DNA of 64,000 nt, taken from positions 310,001-374,000 of the forward strand of contig NC_052108.1 of the NCBI RefSeq assembly GCF_012273895.1, read 5' to 3'. The first letter of the stretch is position 1, and the number at the start of each line of letters is the position of its first letter. Positions 1 through 12,556 of this stretch are shown one piece after another. A program made the position numbers and the translations under genes. The notes under the pieces are model-generated. The model made no database searches. It was not told where the DNA came from and was given only the letters and a program-made list of their open reading frames with translations. The DNA comes from Zerene cesonia (taxonomy: Eukaryota > Arthropoda > Insecta > Lepidoptera > Pieridae).

Positions 1-2052
1 TTCAATAAATGGTAAAACATCTCACTAGCATAGTTATATTTACAAGGCCCGTGGGCCGCAGTCTGTTCATTGTATAAAATTATCACTCGCGACATGGCAC
101 TTGGCTGGGCTTACGGCCCGCGGCGTGTGCCCCGTGGCGTGTGCCCCGTGGCTTGTGCCCCGTGGCGTGTGCCCCGTGGCGGGGAGCATCATGCGCACGG
201 CGCTTAGTCGCCGGGATGCTCGGGGCACGATCTGTTGACTTCAAACCATTGGTCTATACATCTGAAAAACAAAATGTTTCATTAATAAATTATAAAAATG
301 AATTTAATATATTATGTTCTGATGTTAGCACATATCTTGCTTTACAGTGGAAATATAACAAAATAAACCTTGTATTTAAATGAATAAAATGGTCGTACAG
401 AAAGTTATGTTACAGGGGCCATAAAATCAACACAATAAACTATATGAAACAAATAACTGAAAATGTAAACTACAGATTACATCTTTTACAGATTTTCAGT
501 TTTTGAATAGAATCATGATAACCATATTTTTAATAAAAATAAAGGTTCTGTAGACTGATTTTCCAAGCAGTTTTATGAACTAAAAATTTACATTTGTAAT
601 AAAATCCTTACTAACATTATAAATGCAGAGTTGCGCTTTTGTTCGAAATCTAATACGAATTCGCGCGTTTCTTATCTGCAAAGTTCTGAGCGCACCTGCG
701 CTTGCACCTTGAGCTGCACTTTTACTTTGACAGTCTATTCTTATCACAAAGCGACAACGAAAGTTTCATTTCAATATAATTAAAGAAACAGTTTAATCGA
801 ATTTAATTTGGACAGCGCTACGTTGATACGTTAATGTGTAAATGTGTAAAAGGTATCGGTTACGCTTAAATCTGTGCTGTTTTGCACTTCATGGGTGTCT
901 TAAACCGGAGAACTGCGAGGGAAAACATAGGAATGAAACTAAACAACACGTTTTCAACTTCAAACTGCCTGTATAACGTGTACCAGATGGGAAGCACCAT
1001 TTGAATATATCGGATCTAACATTCATTGCTCGGCGTTCTCTTAAGCCCGTATGAGAATCCAAAATGCTGCTAACAAATTCTTATTCCATATCCTTATAAT
1101 CGTTTCAAAAGTTAACAAATAATACATTGGATTATCGAGATGGCGAGAGATGTATCAGACATTATTATTTTACGTACACCGCAATTGAAAATACCACAAT
1201 CAGTAAGTATATTCGCTACTACAATTTTAAATTACGCTCCGTCTAACAAAGGTAGATCCATGTTGTAATAGCAAATTATTCTTGTAGTGAATAAGTATAT
1301 CAATGTTTATTATCCATATACAAAATAGCACACGTTCCACGTGTAGCCTAACTTTTATTGAGGAGTTCTCGAGAACTCTTTTAATTTTAACGCGTGTCCT
1401 TATACGTCCCGTACAATTAGAATTATTTACTATAGATATCGACTCCAGTTGACAAATCCCTGCCTACTGGAGTCGAGATCAGTCGGTCATATCTTCTGTT
1501 CCTCAATAACTCCTTTCCCGCCGTAAGCGTCGCAAGGCTGGTATGCAAATCCAACCACAGATCGATAAGGCTCAGCCGCCTGAACAGCCGATAAGACCGT
1601 TGAACTCCCAACTAGACGGCGAGCCAAATGAGCGGCTTGCGGCCGGGATTGACTCGGCTTACATTTGGCATCAATATATCTCTTGGCTCGCTACGAAAAT
1701 GTCTTAAGAGTTCATTCGTTATCTTGTTTAATTAAGAATTATCCCTTATTAAGTGATAATGTGACAGATAACATGTTAAACTTTCTTAGAACTGACTTAT
1801 CCACAGTAGTTAGCAAATCAAACACATGTAGATACTGTAGTTAGACCGACAATAACCGGAGCTTTAGTAAATTTTATTCGAAAGGCCGATTTCCACTACT
1901 CACTGTCCACTGATAGCCTTTTTACAACTCTTCGACGTTTATTGCCGTACATTATCTGCCATGTTAACTAACTGATAAGCTAAACAGAACATATCAGGGA
2001 GTTGTGACCGGTCATCTATGTTTTAGTTTCACGATGATCGTGTTATACATAC
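1..2052. other. Likely ZNRF intron, no gene seen
   Basis: Apart from the 125-180 tandem repeat and a 16-bp perfect palindrome GAGTTCTCGAGAACTC at 1363-1378, I see nothing in this stretch. The missing last ZNRF exon is not here. A 62-codon minus-strand frame at 1423-1611 has no recognisable content. Confidence 0.5.
125..180. repeat. Tandem repeat, 14-bp unit x 4
   Basis: Four adjacent copies of GTGTGCCCCGTGGC (125-138, 139-152, 153-166, 167-180). The third differs only in its first base. The array is very GC-rich in an AT-rich setting and is followed by further GC-rich text to about 230. Confidence 0.95.
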
Positions 2053-2158
2053 CCCTTATGGTAAATACAGAGGCAGGGCAGGCGGGCGATGGTGTCGCCC
2101 GCACACAGCTCCTCGAGGCAGATCACGCACTCCCCCTTCGAGTCACTCAGAACGTCCT
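2053..2158 (-). CDS. ZNRF: ZNRF-type E3 ubiquitin ligase, internal exon (first half of RING)
   Basis: This minus-strand exon encodes about 35 residues that read EDVLSDSKGECVICLEEL, then GDTIARLPCLCIYHKG. I recognise this as the RING of the ZNRF1/ZNRF2 family, membrane-associated E3 ligases that act with E2 enzymes on endosomal and lysosomal membranes. Visible zinc ligands are the CVIC pair, the CLC pair and the following His; the remaining ligands belong on the next exon. The acceptor AG is at 2160-2159 and the donor GTATGT starts at 2052. The exon is 106 nt and enters with two bases completing a Glu codon begun by the exon at 2563-2658. It leaves with GG of a Gly codon, as expected before the conserved CIDEWFEVN segment. 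I searched 1-2052 for that last exon and did not find it, so it should lie to the left of the window. Exon boundaries are read from splice consensus and family alignment from memory. Confidence 0.93.
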
Positions 2159-2562
2159 CTGTAAATGCAGTCGACTACGTTTTATATATTTTTCTCATAT
2201 TACATGATATCTTAATGTAAACATGCGTAGGGATATAATATGTTGCTTATTATATGCTTGTAATGGATAATTAAAAGATTTTTTAATTTATTTTCGAAAT
2301 CCTTCCTTAAGTATGAAATAAATAGATCCTTTCCGAGCAAATTAGGTTAAACCGCAAGAATTTAAACAGGGCTTTTTTAAACGCTAATGCTTAAAAAAAA
2401 TAACAGAACATACGAAATGATAATAAAGTAGTTAATATGCAATAATCCTTACCTCACCACAAATACAATTTAGCATTGTCCCCATTAAAAATTGTCAAAT
2501 TTGCTAAGAAAAGTTTCTAGTCAGAGACTTCTTCACGGCTAAACCAAAGGAGAGCTACTCAC

Positions 2563-2658
2563 CATTGTATGAGAGACGTGGCCTGGTGAGGCACATGACG
2601 AGGTGGCACTCGATGTCGTCCGGCAGCACGAACTTGCTGCACACTGGACATTTTATTC
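2563..2658 (-). CDS. ZNRF: ZNRF-type E3 ubiquitin ligase, internal exon (C2HC zinc finger)
   Basis: This minus-strand exon encodes IKCPVCSKFVLPDDIE, then CHLVMCLTRPRLSYN. This is the zinc finger that directly precedes the RING in ZNRF1/2, with the pattern C-x2-C-x11-H-x3-C. The acceptor AG is at 2660-2659 after a pyrimidine-containing tract, and the donor GTGAGT starts at 2562. The exon is 96 nt: two bases, 31 codons, one base. It therefore needs an upstream exon ending in phase 1, ideally with G to make the Gly before IKCP. It joins in frame to the exon at 2053-2158 across a 404-bp intron, giving the family sequence LSYNEDVLS without a break. Codon third positions are GC-rich against an AT-rich background, which supports coding. 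The N-terminal part of the protein must be encoded at higher coordinates. Confidence 0.93.
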
Positions 2659-4047
2659 CTGTAACAATAAGAATATCGCTTTAGACACATGAATCAATAA
2701 CAAATAAATGAAAGCTGGGCCTTCCTGAAATCATATTTCAGGTGGAGAAGGATGAAAGGATGAAAGGACGAAATAACTTATGCGATATACCAAAAATATA
2801 ATAATGATGACAATAATTCTAGCGACCGAATTTCGACCACGAAAACCAATCTCAAAGGAGACAGTTGCGCATTAGATATAAAAACGTAAGATTGCAAAAA
2901 GCGTTAGATTAGAATGTAGAACTCGCCAGATAACAAACTGTTCTTAATTGATGGTGACAAATATTGAATAATATATATACTATGCCATAGCCTATCACTA
3001 ATACATCTTACATGGACTTTTCCACAGCCGCAACACACACTGTTTTACTACTTGTAAATAACATACATTTAGATGGCATTGACTCTGAAATAATGGACGT
3101 CAACGCACCTATTTAGCTATTGTAAAACATTTAAATGAAAATATTAAGAAAATCTCCCCCAGTATGTCACAAAATATACCAAAAAGGGGTCTTATCGCCG
3201 CAGGTCTTTTAATTCATTGAATCATAGCTGGATACCTAAAAGAATCATTGATTTTGCTACGAGAATTCTCAATACAACGAGTACTTTCACAAAAATGAAA
3301 CGTAAATCGATTTGAGCAAATTTATTCAACGAATTGTCCTCTTGAATATCATTATTGGTTACCGTAATGATATTGTAAACTCGCTTTAATAATTCAGTGT
3401 CAACAATAGACCGTATATCAATATCTGATTTGAATATAAAGCGAACAATAGAATATTACATAGCTACCCTATTGGATCTGTATTTCTCATATCTCAATCA
3501 ATATTGATTTGGAATTCGCGTCTTCTTTTGAAATTACTCATTTAAAGATTCACATTAATCTAGTGGTCTGCCCCAGCTTCGCCTGTTGTAGTTACATAGT
3601 TTATAGCACCAATGGATCACGTACAAATCCATTGGTGAAAGAAATTTGGAAATCATATTAAGACATATTTTGAGATCAAATACTGAGCCTTTACAATATT
3701 AGTAAGGATAATTTAATAAAATATCCTTACAACATTTCCCTTCACAAAAATTGACATTTAATTTTATTTTCAGACACAAAGCATACCCTATTGTAAATTC
3801 AATCCAATAGAGTCCAATAGCATGCGTTAAAAAGGCAAGTTTTCGAGCCATAAACGTTTCCATTCAGCAATTTCACAACAGAACGTCGGTTCGCTACGAA
3901 TCCAATAGAAATAGCGCTGAATGGATCCGACAGACAATTCTCTGAATGCAGTACGAGCGATTGGTTATTAAACAAACGCAATGACACTCAATGAAGCTAA
4001 AGTGAACGGTCAGCGGACATTACACCCAGGTAAAGGTGATATGCAGA

Positions 4048-4125
4048 TCCAAATAATATTATAAACGCGAAAGTTTGTAAGTATGTATGGATGTGTGGAT
4101 GTGTGTGTCTGTTAACCTTTCGCGC
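4048..4125 (+). mobile_element. Helitron-like 5'-end fragment
   Basis: Starts with TCC and then AATATTATAAACGCGAAAG, the 5' signature of the Helitron-like copies elsewhere in the window, followed by the usual GTATGGATG-type text. No 3' CTAG end is present. Confidence 0.6.
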
Positions 4126-4823
4126 GACAACTTTTTATCGTAACTGTATGAAAATGTGTTACAGGGAAAGATTATATTCTCGCTTGGTACATACACGTAT
4201 AATACTCATTATAGTTCGTTGAAAAATATTATAAGACGGTGAAATGATTATATGACCAGGGGAGGTTCCCGTGGAAGAAAAAAAAACATATTACGTTTAT
4301 GGACACATACATATAAAAATGAGACAATTACGTCTTAAAGCAGAACTAATTTTGGGTTGGAAAAGCGATGGTGCTAACCGATATAGCTCTGTCTTTGTCC
4401 CACCCTAGAATTTGTAATACTTTCAGAGATCACGTTGACCCCTGGGGTTCTGCTTTTTTTAAAGACAAATTATAATCATTATACCTATTTGTTTTATATG
4501 ATGATATAATGATGTTTGTATATCGCTTAGAGATTGAATGAAAACCACAACACCTATATATACATACCTAGGTATAACTAAGTATATCGCATAAAGAATA
4601 GCCGATAGCCTAACTCAGTCACGCCGCTCCGCTGTCAAGTTTCAATAACCGGCTGACAGTTGACACGTGTCAACGTGTCTATTGGTCTATTGTACTCAAC
4701 TTAAGCATTTTCCCATTTAAACCGTAAAAAAGAGCTCCGATTTAAATTTAAATTTTTTCCGCAAACCAAACTCTTGATATTTTTAAATTGGATATATGGT
4801 CAATATAAATTATAATAGTGTTA

Positions 4824-4872
4824 TCCTTAATAACATTATAAATTCGAAAGTACGTATGTTTGTCTGTTGGCC
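4824..4872 (+). mobile_element. Helitron-like 5'-end fragment
   Basis: TCCTTAATAACATTATAAAT and the following CGAAAGTACG text match the 5' end of the dispersed Helitron family with substitutions. It is truncated soon after. Confidence 0.5.
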
Positions 4873-6574
4873 TTGCTATTACTTATTATATTTATATTAT
4901 AGTTATTTGGAGATAGTGAAAAGGCAGAGAGTCACATAGAGTACTTTTACTCAATCTGTGAATTATGTATAACTGTAATATAACTGTATGACTATAAATT
5001 ATACATAACTTGTATCATTAACGAGTCATCTTCCAGATAATATAAATAAGCACATACACACTCAACGTACATGAAATCTCCTACCCATCATAAAATTCAG
5101 TTAAATAATCAGCCAATTTTCCTCAATATCCTTTCACAAATAGCAATGGCGCGACAACCACTAAAATAAAACCGTATCACATCCGATATCAACTTCCCGT
5201 TCCGCTCGTTTCCCCTCCCTCTCCTTTCATATTCCCACGGAGCTGGCGCTGCTCAATATTCGACGACAAACGGGAAATTGACTTTCCCGGATGCATTTCT
5301 AACATCCCAGTTTCTTACGATATTGTCTTCCTCCATGCCTAAGTGCTTGAAGTAGGTTTGCAGATCATAACATAATATAAATTTAATTGTCAATGGATAA
5401 TATAACTTTTTATTAGTGTAGTTATATTGGTAAATATAAAATGTTTCCAAATGATTCCCAAATATAATAACTTTGTCCCCCGATTACATTTATATGAATA
5501 CAAGTGAAAAGCAACGTCCGTAATATACCTCCCGAAAAGTTATAAACAAGCGAGCGAGCAAATATCAATCTCAATGTCATAGAAACACGTCCACATATAT
5601 ACCCCGTGTGCGCGTTCAAACATCAAACCCATTTCATTTCGAATTTTATTTTCCTTACACAAAAACCTCGGCACATTTTATTTCCAATAAACATTTTAGA
5701 TTTATAACCGACGTGATTGAAAAATGGAAACGTGAAACACACAAGAGAGGTGCGGGTAAAAAATTTTTTTAAAAATATTTTCACCGGAGTAAATCTAATT
5801 TTGGGACGTTGATTGCGACGAAAGAGGCTATAATTCAGCCGCGGCTTTTATATCCAACCAGATAGAGAATAGATTCATTAAACAACTATTCAACTCTCAT
5901 TTCACATTTTACGTTAAAACCCGAAATCCTCGGAGCGCAGAATTTGTCGAGTTTGTCGACGTGAAAGCTTTCATCATGGCCGATTATAAACGTGATTTTT
6001 GAACACATTTATAACTTAAAAACTTTTCGCACTAACACTAATGCATGTCTGAATAGAAAATGCTATTGTAATTATTTATTGTAGGTACATACGTAAGCAT
6101 TCTGATACGTTGTTATACTAATAAGGTGCTTTGGCGTTGTACTTGTATATCAAGTTGATATGACTTGAATTAATTATAGATTATTAACCTATTTTAGACT
6201 CGTATGCTTTTCCTTGAAACTCCATAATGTAATATATAAATAAATAAATAAAACGTAGCGTAAATAGGTAATAATCTATTCTAATAAAATATGACTAAAA
6301 AGATTGTTTATTTGAGCGCGCTGATCTGAGGAACTACTGGTTGGAATAGAATTTATATTTTATGCTGAATAGTCAATATGTTCAGGAAGACTACAGGCTA
6401 TATAACATCATGAGTGAGAGCTGTTTTTAGATTGGCTTCCGTAAGATTTTTGCTTTATCTCCTTTAAGTGCACAAATTTTAACAATCGGATTTCTTGCCT
6501 TTTTCTAATAATAATAGAATTGCTGCGTCTATCTTAATGTCGATAATTATTTATTTCTAACTCAACAGCCTACA

Positions 6575-7848
6575 ATGCTCCTGACCCTCGCCCTCCTGTC
6601 GTGCCTGCAGCACGCTGCCGCCGTGGTCGACTGCCGGCTCGCGTGCCGCCGCTGCAGAGAGCGGACCGACCCCAGCGAGATGCTGGAGGTCTACTGCGCA
6701 ATGTGCAACGAATGCAAGGAGCGGAGGGTTGAACGCATGCAAACCGCCACCACGACCGGTGCTACCACAGTCAGAGATGACTGCTTCGATATGCAAGGTA
6801 TACGTTTCTTTCATATTTGTACGGGATATGTTTTCGTACTGAATGCTATCTGCATCTTAACTTTTAATCAGTGTAGATATGTTATGTCAACACTAATGAC
6901 AGCGAATTACGAATATCTCTCTATTCTCTAGGGCTTGTGTCGTCGATTTCTCATTTTAAATCCGACCTCCGCTTTCCATATCGAAACAAAAATGCAGAAT
7001 AATTTTATTATTTCCGAATATAAGCTTAATTAAAATACACACGTCCCTGGATGGCAATGAATTAAATTCATTGTACACAAAGAATACAAAGTGACATTTA
7101 TTTATTCCGGATACGGATTCCTTATTTATTGGACAAGTGGAAATGTGTGGACGTTATGAGATTTAGTGTTTAATTCACTTCCGGCACTCTGCTTGTTGCA
7201 TACAAAAAGATTGGCATAACTAATTCCCTTGTTTTATGCAACAATGGAACAATCGCGCCATTGATTTCAGTTTCATTTAATTTTCAATTACCCATAAATC
7301 AGCTGAAATAATATTACCTAAGATTCTATTAATAACAAATGCATTGTTAAAGCTAGCATGTTAATTGACAAATCCTCCATCATTACTACTAGAAGTAGAG
7401 GCATATTTTTTAGTATACTAACTCCCTCAAACATTTAGAATCGTTTAAAAAACTATGGACGACATTCTAGTCTGTACATCAAGAATTATTCCTTAATAGA
7501 TACAATCTCCACTTTCCAGAGGTCCCAGATTGTCCAGACCCGCCATCCTGCGAAGAGCCGGACCCACCAAAGGTGCCACTAAAGAAAATCGTCACCACCA
7601 CCACCACCACAAGCACCAGCACTACCACGACAACAAAGCGACCCTGCCCCACACTGCCCTGCAAGCGACCGACGCCACCCTGCTTCTGCCTGCCGTTCCA
7701 GCCGATCGCCATGTGCCCCTGCCCCACGAACCCACTCACAACCGAACCGCCGCAGAAATTAAACCGACAAAACAAAAATAACGATTACATGTACGTTTAT
7801 GTAGGCGTACCGAAGAGTCTGCTAAGCGAACAAGTAGTCTCCCTATGA
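6575..7848 (+). CDS. Secreted cysteine-rich protein with threonine-rich linker (two exons)
   Basis: Two exons, 6575-6797 and 7520-7848, encode 183 residues. The donor is AAG|GTATAC at 6798 and the acceptor is a pyrimidine-containing TTTCCAG ending at 7519. The join is phase 1 and makes Glu75. Residues 1-16 (MLLTLALLSCLQHAAA) form a signal peptide, so the product should be secreted. The mature part has 15 cysteines. The N-terminal module has the spacing C-x3-C-x2-C-x12-C-x2-C-x2-C. A Thr/Ser run at residues 100-113 looks like a mucin-type O-glycosylation linker. It is followed by a Pro/Cys-rich segment with CPTLPC, CFC and CPCP, then a polar tail ending EQVVSL. Both exons are GC-rich islands in AT-rich DNA. 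An AG at 6567-6568 could be an acceptor for an untranslated 5' exon. I do not recognise the family. It lies antisense within the proposed ZNRF intron. Confidence 0.8.
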
Positions 7849-9877
7849 TATATCCTGCCAGCTTTATTGTTATGCACATAAAACCACGTGCCACGGCGCT
7901 TTATTAAAATAGTTTGCATGCATCACGTCTCTTTGTTGCTATTGCGAGATGAGAAATACTCTTATAATGAGTAATGGGAAGTAACTACGATTATTTTTAT
8001 AGGAGGTAAAATATATCAACTGCAAATCAGATTACGTATTATGTATCTACATTTGCTGTGGAAGCAAAATAAAAGAAAAGTAGAAATAATGTGAATAAAC
8101 TTATGTTCAATTGTTTTGTTATTTAACGTAGATAATTTGTTACATAACTTCAAATAATGGGACCAAATAGCCCAGTGAAATCTAATCAAATATCAACGCC
8201 ATGTGAACTAACCAATGAGTAATTGGTTAAATAAAACATGTACAACACACGTGGCAATTATAAATATAATTACAAATACACCCTCGCTTATTTATTTAAC
8301 CCTCAAAAAATATTTTGATTATTGGGAAACCCAATCATAACAGGCTTTTTTTCTATAATCATAATGAGATATAAGTAGCAGCACCTGCTTAGTATACCTA
8401 TAAATATACAAAAAAGTAAATTAATAGATAATAGTTTAATTTCTCATCAAACCATGATATCTACTATCGATGACCATGTCACTTCATCAATTCCACTGAC
8501 ATGGAATTAAAATGACTTGTGATTCAATAAAAACTCAATCATTGATATATTCAAATAGCCTTCTTTTAGAAGCGTTATCAAATCGTCAAAACACATAACT
8601 AAAACGATCTCCAATCCCCACTCGCGAAGAAATATTCAAGATCTCCCTCGAAGCGAGTGAGTTGACGTGACAGCGCGCAGAACGTGCCCGGGCGCGTGTC
8701 GCCGCGAGACGTGCCGTTTACGTGCTCCGTGTTCCCAACGAACAAAAGTGCATTCTATGCACATCATATTTTTTAAAGATCCAGCTACATACATCATATC
8801 GTATAAACATAATAATATAAACTATGAGTAACACACCTAGTCTCAAAAAACTAATAAAAACACCAACTAAATTTCTCTTTTACGTAAGTAATTTTCAACC
8901 CCGACGATCCTAATCAGGATAATATGATAGACCCGTGAAATTATTGTCTAATCACCACTCCTTGATAAGAGTGCAAAGCTTGAAATAAATCTGTCTTAAT
9001 AATGGATCAAAATCGAGTCTAAAAGAGTCGGTTACAGACAAACATACAGGCGTAGCTTATAGAGGCGTGTTTGAAATAAGTGCATATAATTTTTTTGTAC
9101 TACTATGCTAATTTGTAAACTATGCTATCAAAGAAATATGAGACGAGGATAATTTAATTAATACAATTAGATAAGCGTGTATTATCAGTAATATACTTTG
9201 GATAACACACATATAAATCCATACGTAAACACATTACGTACACACACGTATTTATATTGTAATCCATCTACATATTTATATGTATGTTCATTTTCATTTT
9301 CACAACGAGATAGTTGAGCCGATTTTGATTAATTAGAGAGAGATTATATTATCAAAGAAATAGTTTTCCATTGGTCACGAAAACAGATATTAAGCGGGTT
9401 ATTAATGGGCCAAAAAATTATATAAAGGACGACTTTCAAGAGACGATAAGATCAAGCCAGCAAGTTCTTAGATTAACCTAGTAAATCAATTAGATTTATA
9501 TTTGAATTAATTCATCATACTACTACTGAAAATTCTTAAAAAACATACCAGTATATGGAATAGTTTTGAATGCAGCACAGGAGTAAGATTTATTTTATTT
9601 GTATCTTTAACATATAATTCACATACCTGATACAGTAGGTACAATATACATACATATAAGCATTACCGGAACCTTACTTCTTGCACTTGACATTTTTCTT
9701 TCATATTCGTATTCAGCCTTGGCATTAGCGAATACTTTGAATAATTTTAGCTCAGAATAAAACTCCTCGGTGTATGGGAAATTCATGTATACTTTAATAC
9801 AACATTTCACAAGTGAAAATAAAAATGTTAAATAACAGAAATCAGTCCTTTGCTATTGTGACTATCTAATCCATACT
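7849..9877. other. No gene seen; one GC-rich island
   Basis: AT-rich apart from a CpG-rich island at 8640-8735. On the minus strand the island holds a short open frame (FCALSRQLTRFEGDLEYFF) without a start or clear splice sites. It could be regulatory. Confidence 0.4.
8068..8099 (+). terminator. Polyadenylation signals for the cysteine-rich secreted gene
   Basis: AATAAA hexamers occur at 8068-8073 and 8094-8099, about 220-250 bases past the TGA at 7846-7848. They are the nearest canonical signals downstream of that gene and would give a short 3' UTR. Confidence 0.5.
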
Positions 9878-10094
9878 TCCATAATTAATATTATAAATGC
9901 GAAAGTAACTCTTTCTGTTACTTAGCACACCTACACCACTGAAACAGTTCGCATGAAATTTGGTATGGAGATATTTTAATTTCTAAGAAAGGACATAGGC
10001 TACTTTTTATCGCGAAGGTAGGAGGGGTGAAAGTTTGTATGAAAGTTCGTTTTCAGTCCGTCCGAAACCACGCGGGCGAAGCTGCGGGCGGCAT
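9878..10094 (+). mobile_element. Helitron-like element, degenerate 3' end
   Basis: Begins TCCATAATTAATATTATAAA and carries the GAAATTTGGTATGGAGAT segment and the GCGGGCGAAGC hairpin-like 3' text. The terminal CTAG is lost. It differs internally from the 12139/31908 group, so it is a second subfamily. Confidence 0.65.
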
Positions 10095-12138
10095 ATTACA
10101 TTTTTAAAGTACTTTAATTATCTATAATCGTTCGGGTTTATTTGACAGCTAAAACTGTCAAAATTATAGATTGCGCATAATTTGGCGCTAATGGTTGACG
10201 TTTTTACTTGTTGCGGATATAGAATCGTAATACCGGTGTCCAATGATGTCTATTATTATTTAAAACACTGTTAATTACAATTAAGAATATAGGTACATAA
10301 CAGTAACATATCAAATAGATCGAGAAGAGGAAGAGCGAGAATCAACTGATAGAAGAGGTAACATATACATACTCAAATACATACTCAAATATAATAGAAG
10401 TTCTAATAGAAATAAATAGTAATGATCATGGAAGAGTAGGTGCCTTATTATCTTAGAAACCCTGGAGATTTCAGCACAAAGATTTATGTATACTCTTAAG
10501 AGCCTATTGAATATATTGGAGGTATGATATTAATCATATTTTCTATTTATAAACTCTCGCCTTAGAGCAAATAGAAACCGAACACGGGCGGAGAGATCGG
10601 GCCTCCGTTCGATATCTACTTTTACTCTTCCCCTGGTATAAAGATATAATTTTCAACACAAAATGCGATTATTTTAGACAAACGCATATTGGAGACAGTT
10701 ACAAGTCATCAGCAGGCGTAGACAAATGTCACTTACCTACCATAATATAATAGATTTTTCAGCGTATAGTATTAACGCATACTTACGATAAGTTGACGTG
10801 ACATATGGAATTAGGAATTTCCCTAGGGACAATATAATCTATTCGTCTAAACTATATGTCTAAACGCTAGAGAAAGTCGATTGATTGTTGTATAGATAAA
10901 AAGCGTCTACCATTCGTCTAGGCCAGTTGATTGCGTCAATCGTTTTTCTATCCACACATCATGCATTTGGCATCTCCTCACTTTTAATAATCGATGTGTG
11001 TTGATTGCTTATTAGGGAACATACTTATATACAAATAATAGAACTGCTCCACTAAACAAAATATATGAATCCCCTTGACCTCCTAAAGTCGTATTTATAT
11101 AGAACCAACAAAGTCCATCGATCTGACAGCATTCAACAAGTGATCGCGTGTCCCGGACCGGTGTCGTGAACAGCCTCGATCCGTCTATTTCGGTAGCGAG
11201 CCTGTTTCTAAGGCAGAGTGTCCTTATAGTGACGTCATCTATAGAACAATTTTAGACAATCGCTAAATTCGCGTTGATATCGGTAGGCCATTCAAAACAT
11301 CAAAGTGTTCATAATTATAATATTAAGAACTAAATGATGTGTGTGTGTGTGTNNNNNNNNNNNNNNNNNNNNNNNNNNNNNNNNNNNNNNNNNNNNNNNN
11401 NNNNNNNNNNNNNNNNNNNNNNNNNNNNNNNNNNNNNNNNNNNNNNNNNNNNNNNNNNNNNNNNNNNNNNNNNNNNNNNNNNNNNNNNNNNNNNNNNNNN
11501 NNNNNNNNNNNNNNNNNNNNNNNNNNNNNNNNNNNNNNNNNNNNNNNNNNNNNNNNNNNNNNNNNNNNNNNNNNAGCCTTGTTTACACCATGTTATTATA
11601 CAAGATGCTACGGAAATTACTACGCAGTGGGAAGGCTACAACGCTGTGAAGCTTAATTTACAGAATAATTAAGACCAACAAAGGTCATGGACCTTACATT
11701 AACTTCTTCATTACGCGCTTTAATAACCTTTTGCGTAACGTACAAGTATAAATATAATTACAAATATTTAAAGTTTAATTGTATAATTTCAAGAACAAAA
11801 TAAAATAAAACTGCAAGAGCTATATTATAGTATCTGTTTTCACGTGACGAACAGAGTCGTTTCCCTTTTTTTTCCTTAAATAAAATTTAATATAAAAAAC
11901 GCTTAATTTAAAACCAGTCCTTTAAAACTTTAAATCAATCTGTCTCTTATATGAAGCATTTTAAAGAGGATCGTTTCAACACACAGGAGCTATTAACGAA
12001 CAATACACGAATGACACCTACGTGGTTTGCATGCGAACGTTGCCTTACACCTGCGCGCCCTGTATGGAACCCTCCTTGTGCCATGTATAAACGCTTGATA
12101 CAGTTCATGAAACAATGCCGAAGCAAAGGTTTACTACC
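10095..12138. other. No gene seen; CRE palindrome and assembly gap
   Basis: AT-rich. A perfect CRE palindrome TGACGTCA is at 11230-11237 in a mildly GC-rich patch (11110-11240), just before the (GT)n and gap at 11336-11574. No reading frame is supported. Confidence 0.4.
11336..11574. other. Assembly gap (222 N) beginning in a GT microsatellite
   Basis: A (GT)n tract runs from about 11338 directly into N at 11353-11574. The gap probably interrupts a dinucleotide repeat. Nothing coding can be inferred across it. Confidence 0.9.
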
Positions 12139-12334
12139 TCTACTAATATATGACTGTTGGAGTTGTCTGTATCCTATTAATCTGTTACTCTTTCAGGTAA
12201 AAACTACTGAACCAATTGCAATGAAATTTGGTACGTAGACAGCTGGATAACTGGAATAACATATAGGCAACTTTTTATTCCGATATTCCTACGGGATACG
12301 GACTTACGCGGGTGAAACCGCGGGGCACAGCTAG
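12139..12334 (+). mobile_element. Non-autonomous Helitron-like element
   Basis: Starts TC-TACTAATATA and ends with the stem CGCGG...CCGCG, then CAG-CTAG followed by T. This is the Helitron rule (5' TC, 3' hairpin plus CTRR). Internal text CAATGAAATTTGGTACGTAG is shared with at least six other copies. It is about 196 bp with no transposase. Confidence 0.8.
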
Positions 12335-12556
12335 TATTAAATATAAAAGCAAAGGCAGAATCTTGATTTTATTTTATTGTTTCTTCGCTTAGCCCCGAAA
12401 AGCTTCTGTCAAAAATGAAGGTTTCCAGGAAACTAACGTATATTTGAATTGATATTCAACATAAAACATATTGACATACATACCTAGATAGATATAGACA
12501 CTAATATCCAGCAACGTAAAATTAATTGTTGAAACAATCCTTACATATTTACATCA

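Larger units (their letters stand above)
2659..6574. other. Intron or intergenic, Helitron scraps only
   Basis: AT-rich with two Helitron 5'-end fragments (near 4048 and 4824). A pyrimidine-rich, moderately GC-rich patch at 5185-5320 has no convincing reading frame. Nothing else is supported. Confidence 0.4.

Noticed and set aside
141..383. 80-codon plus-strand frame at the left edge
   Set aside because: Its first half is the translation of the 14-bp tandem repeat and the rest is AT-rich noise.
1423..1611. Possible last ZNRF exon (minus frame with IDLWLDLHT)
   Set aside because: Superficial likeness to the conserved CIDEWFEVN segment only. The Cys and Pro-Glu-His residues of the RING end are absent.
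6557..6814. 85-codon minus-strand frame
   Set aside because: Antisense shadow of the first exon of the secreted cysteine-rich gene.
7479..7781. Frames on both strands rich in His or Val
   Set aside because: They are other-frame readings of the Thr-rich exon. Only the frame continuing from exon 1 makes a signal-peptide protein with conserved phase.
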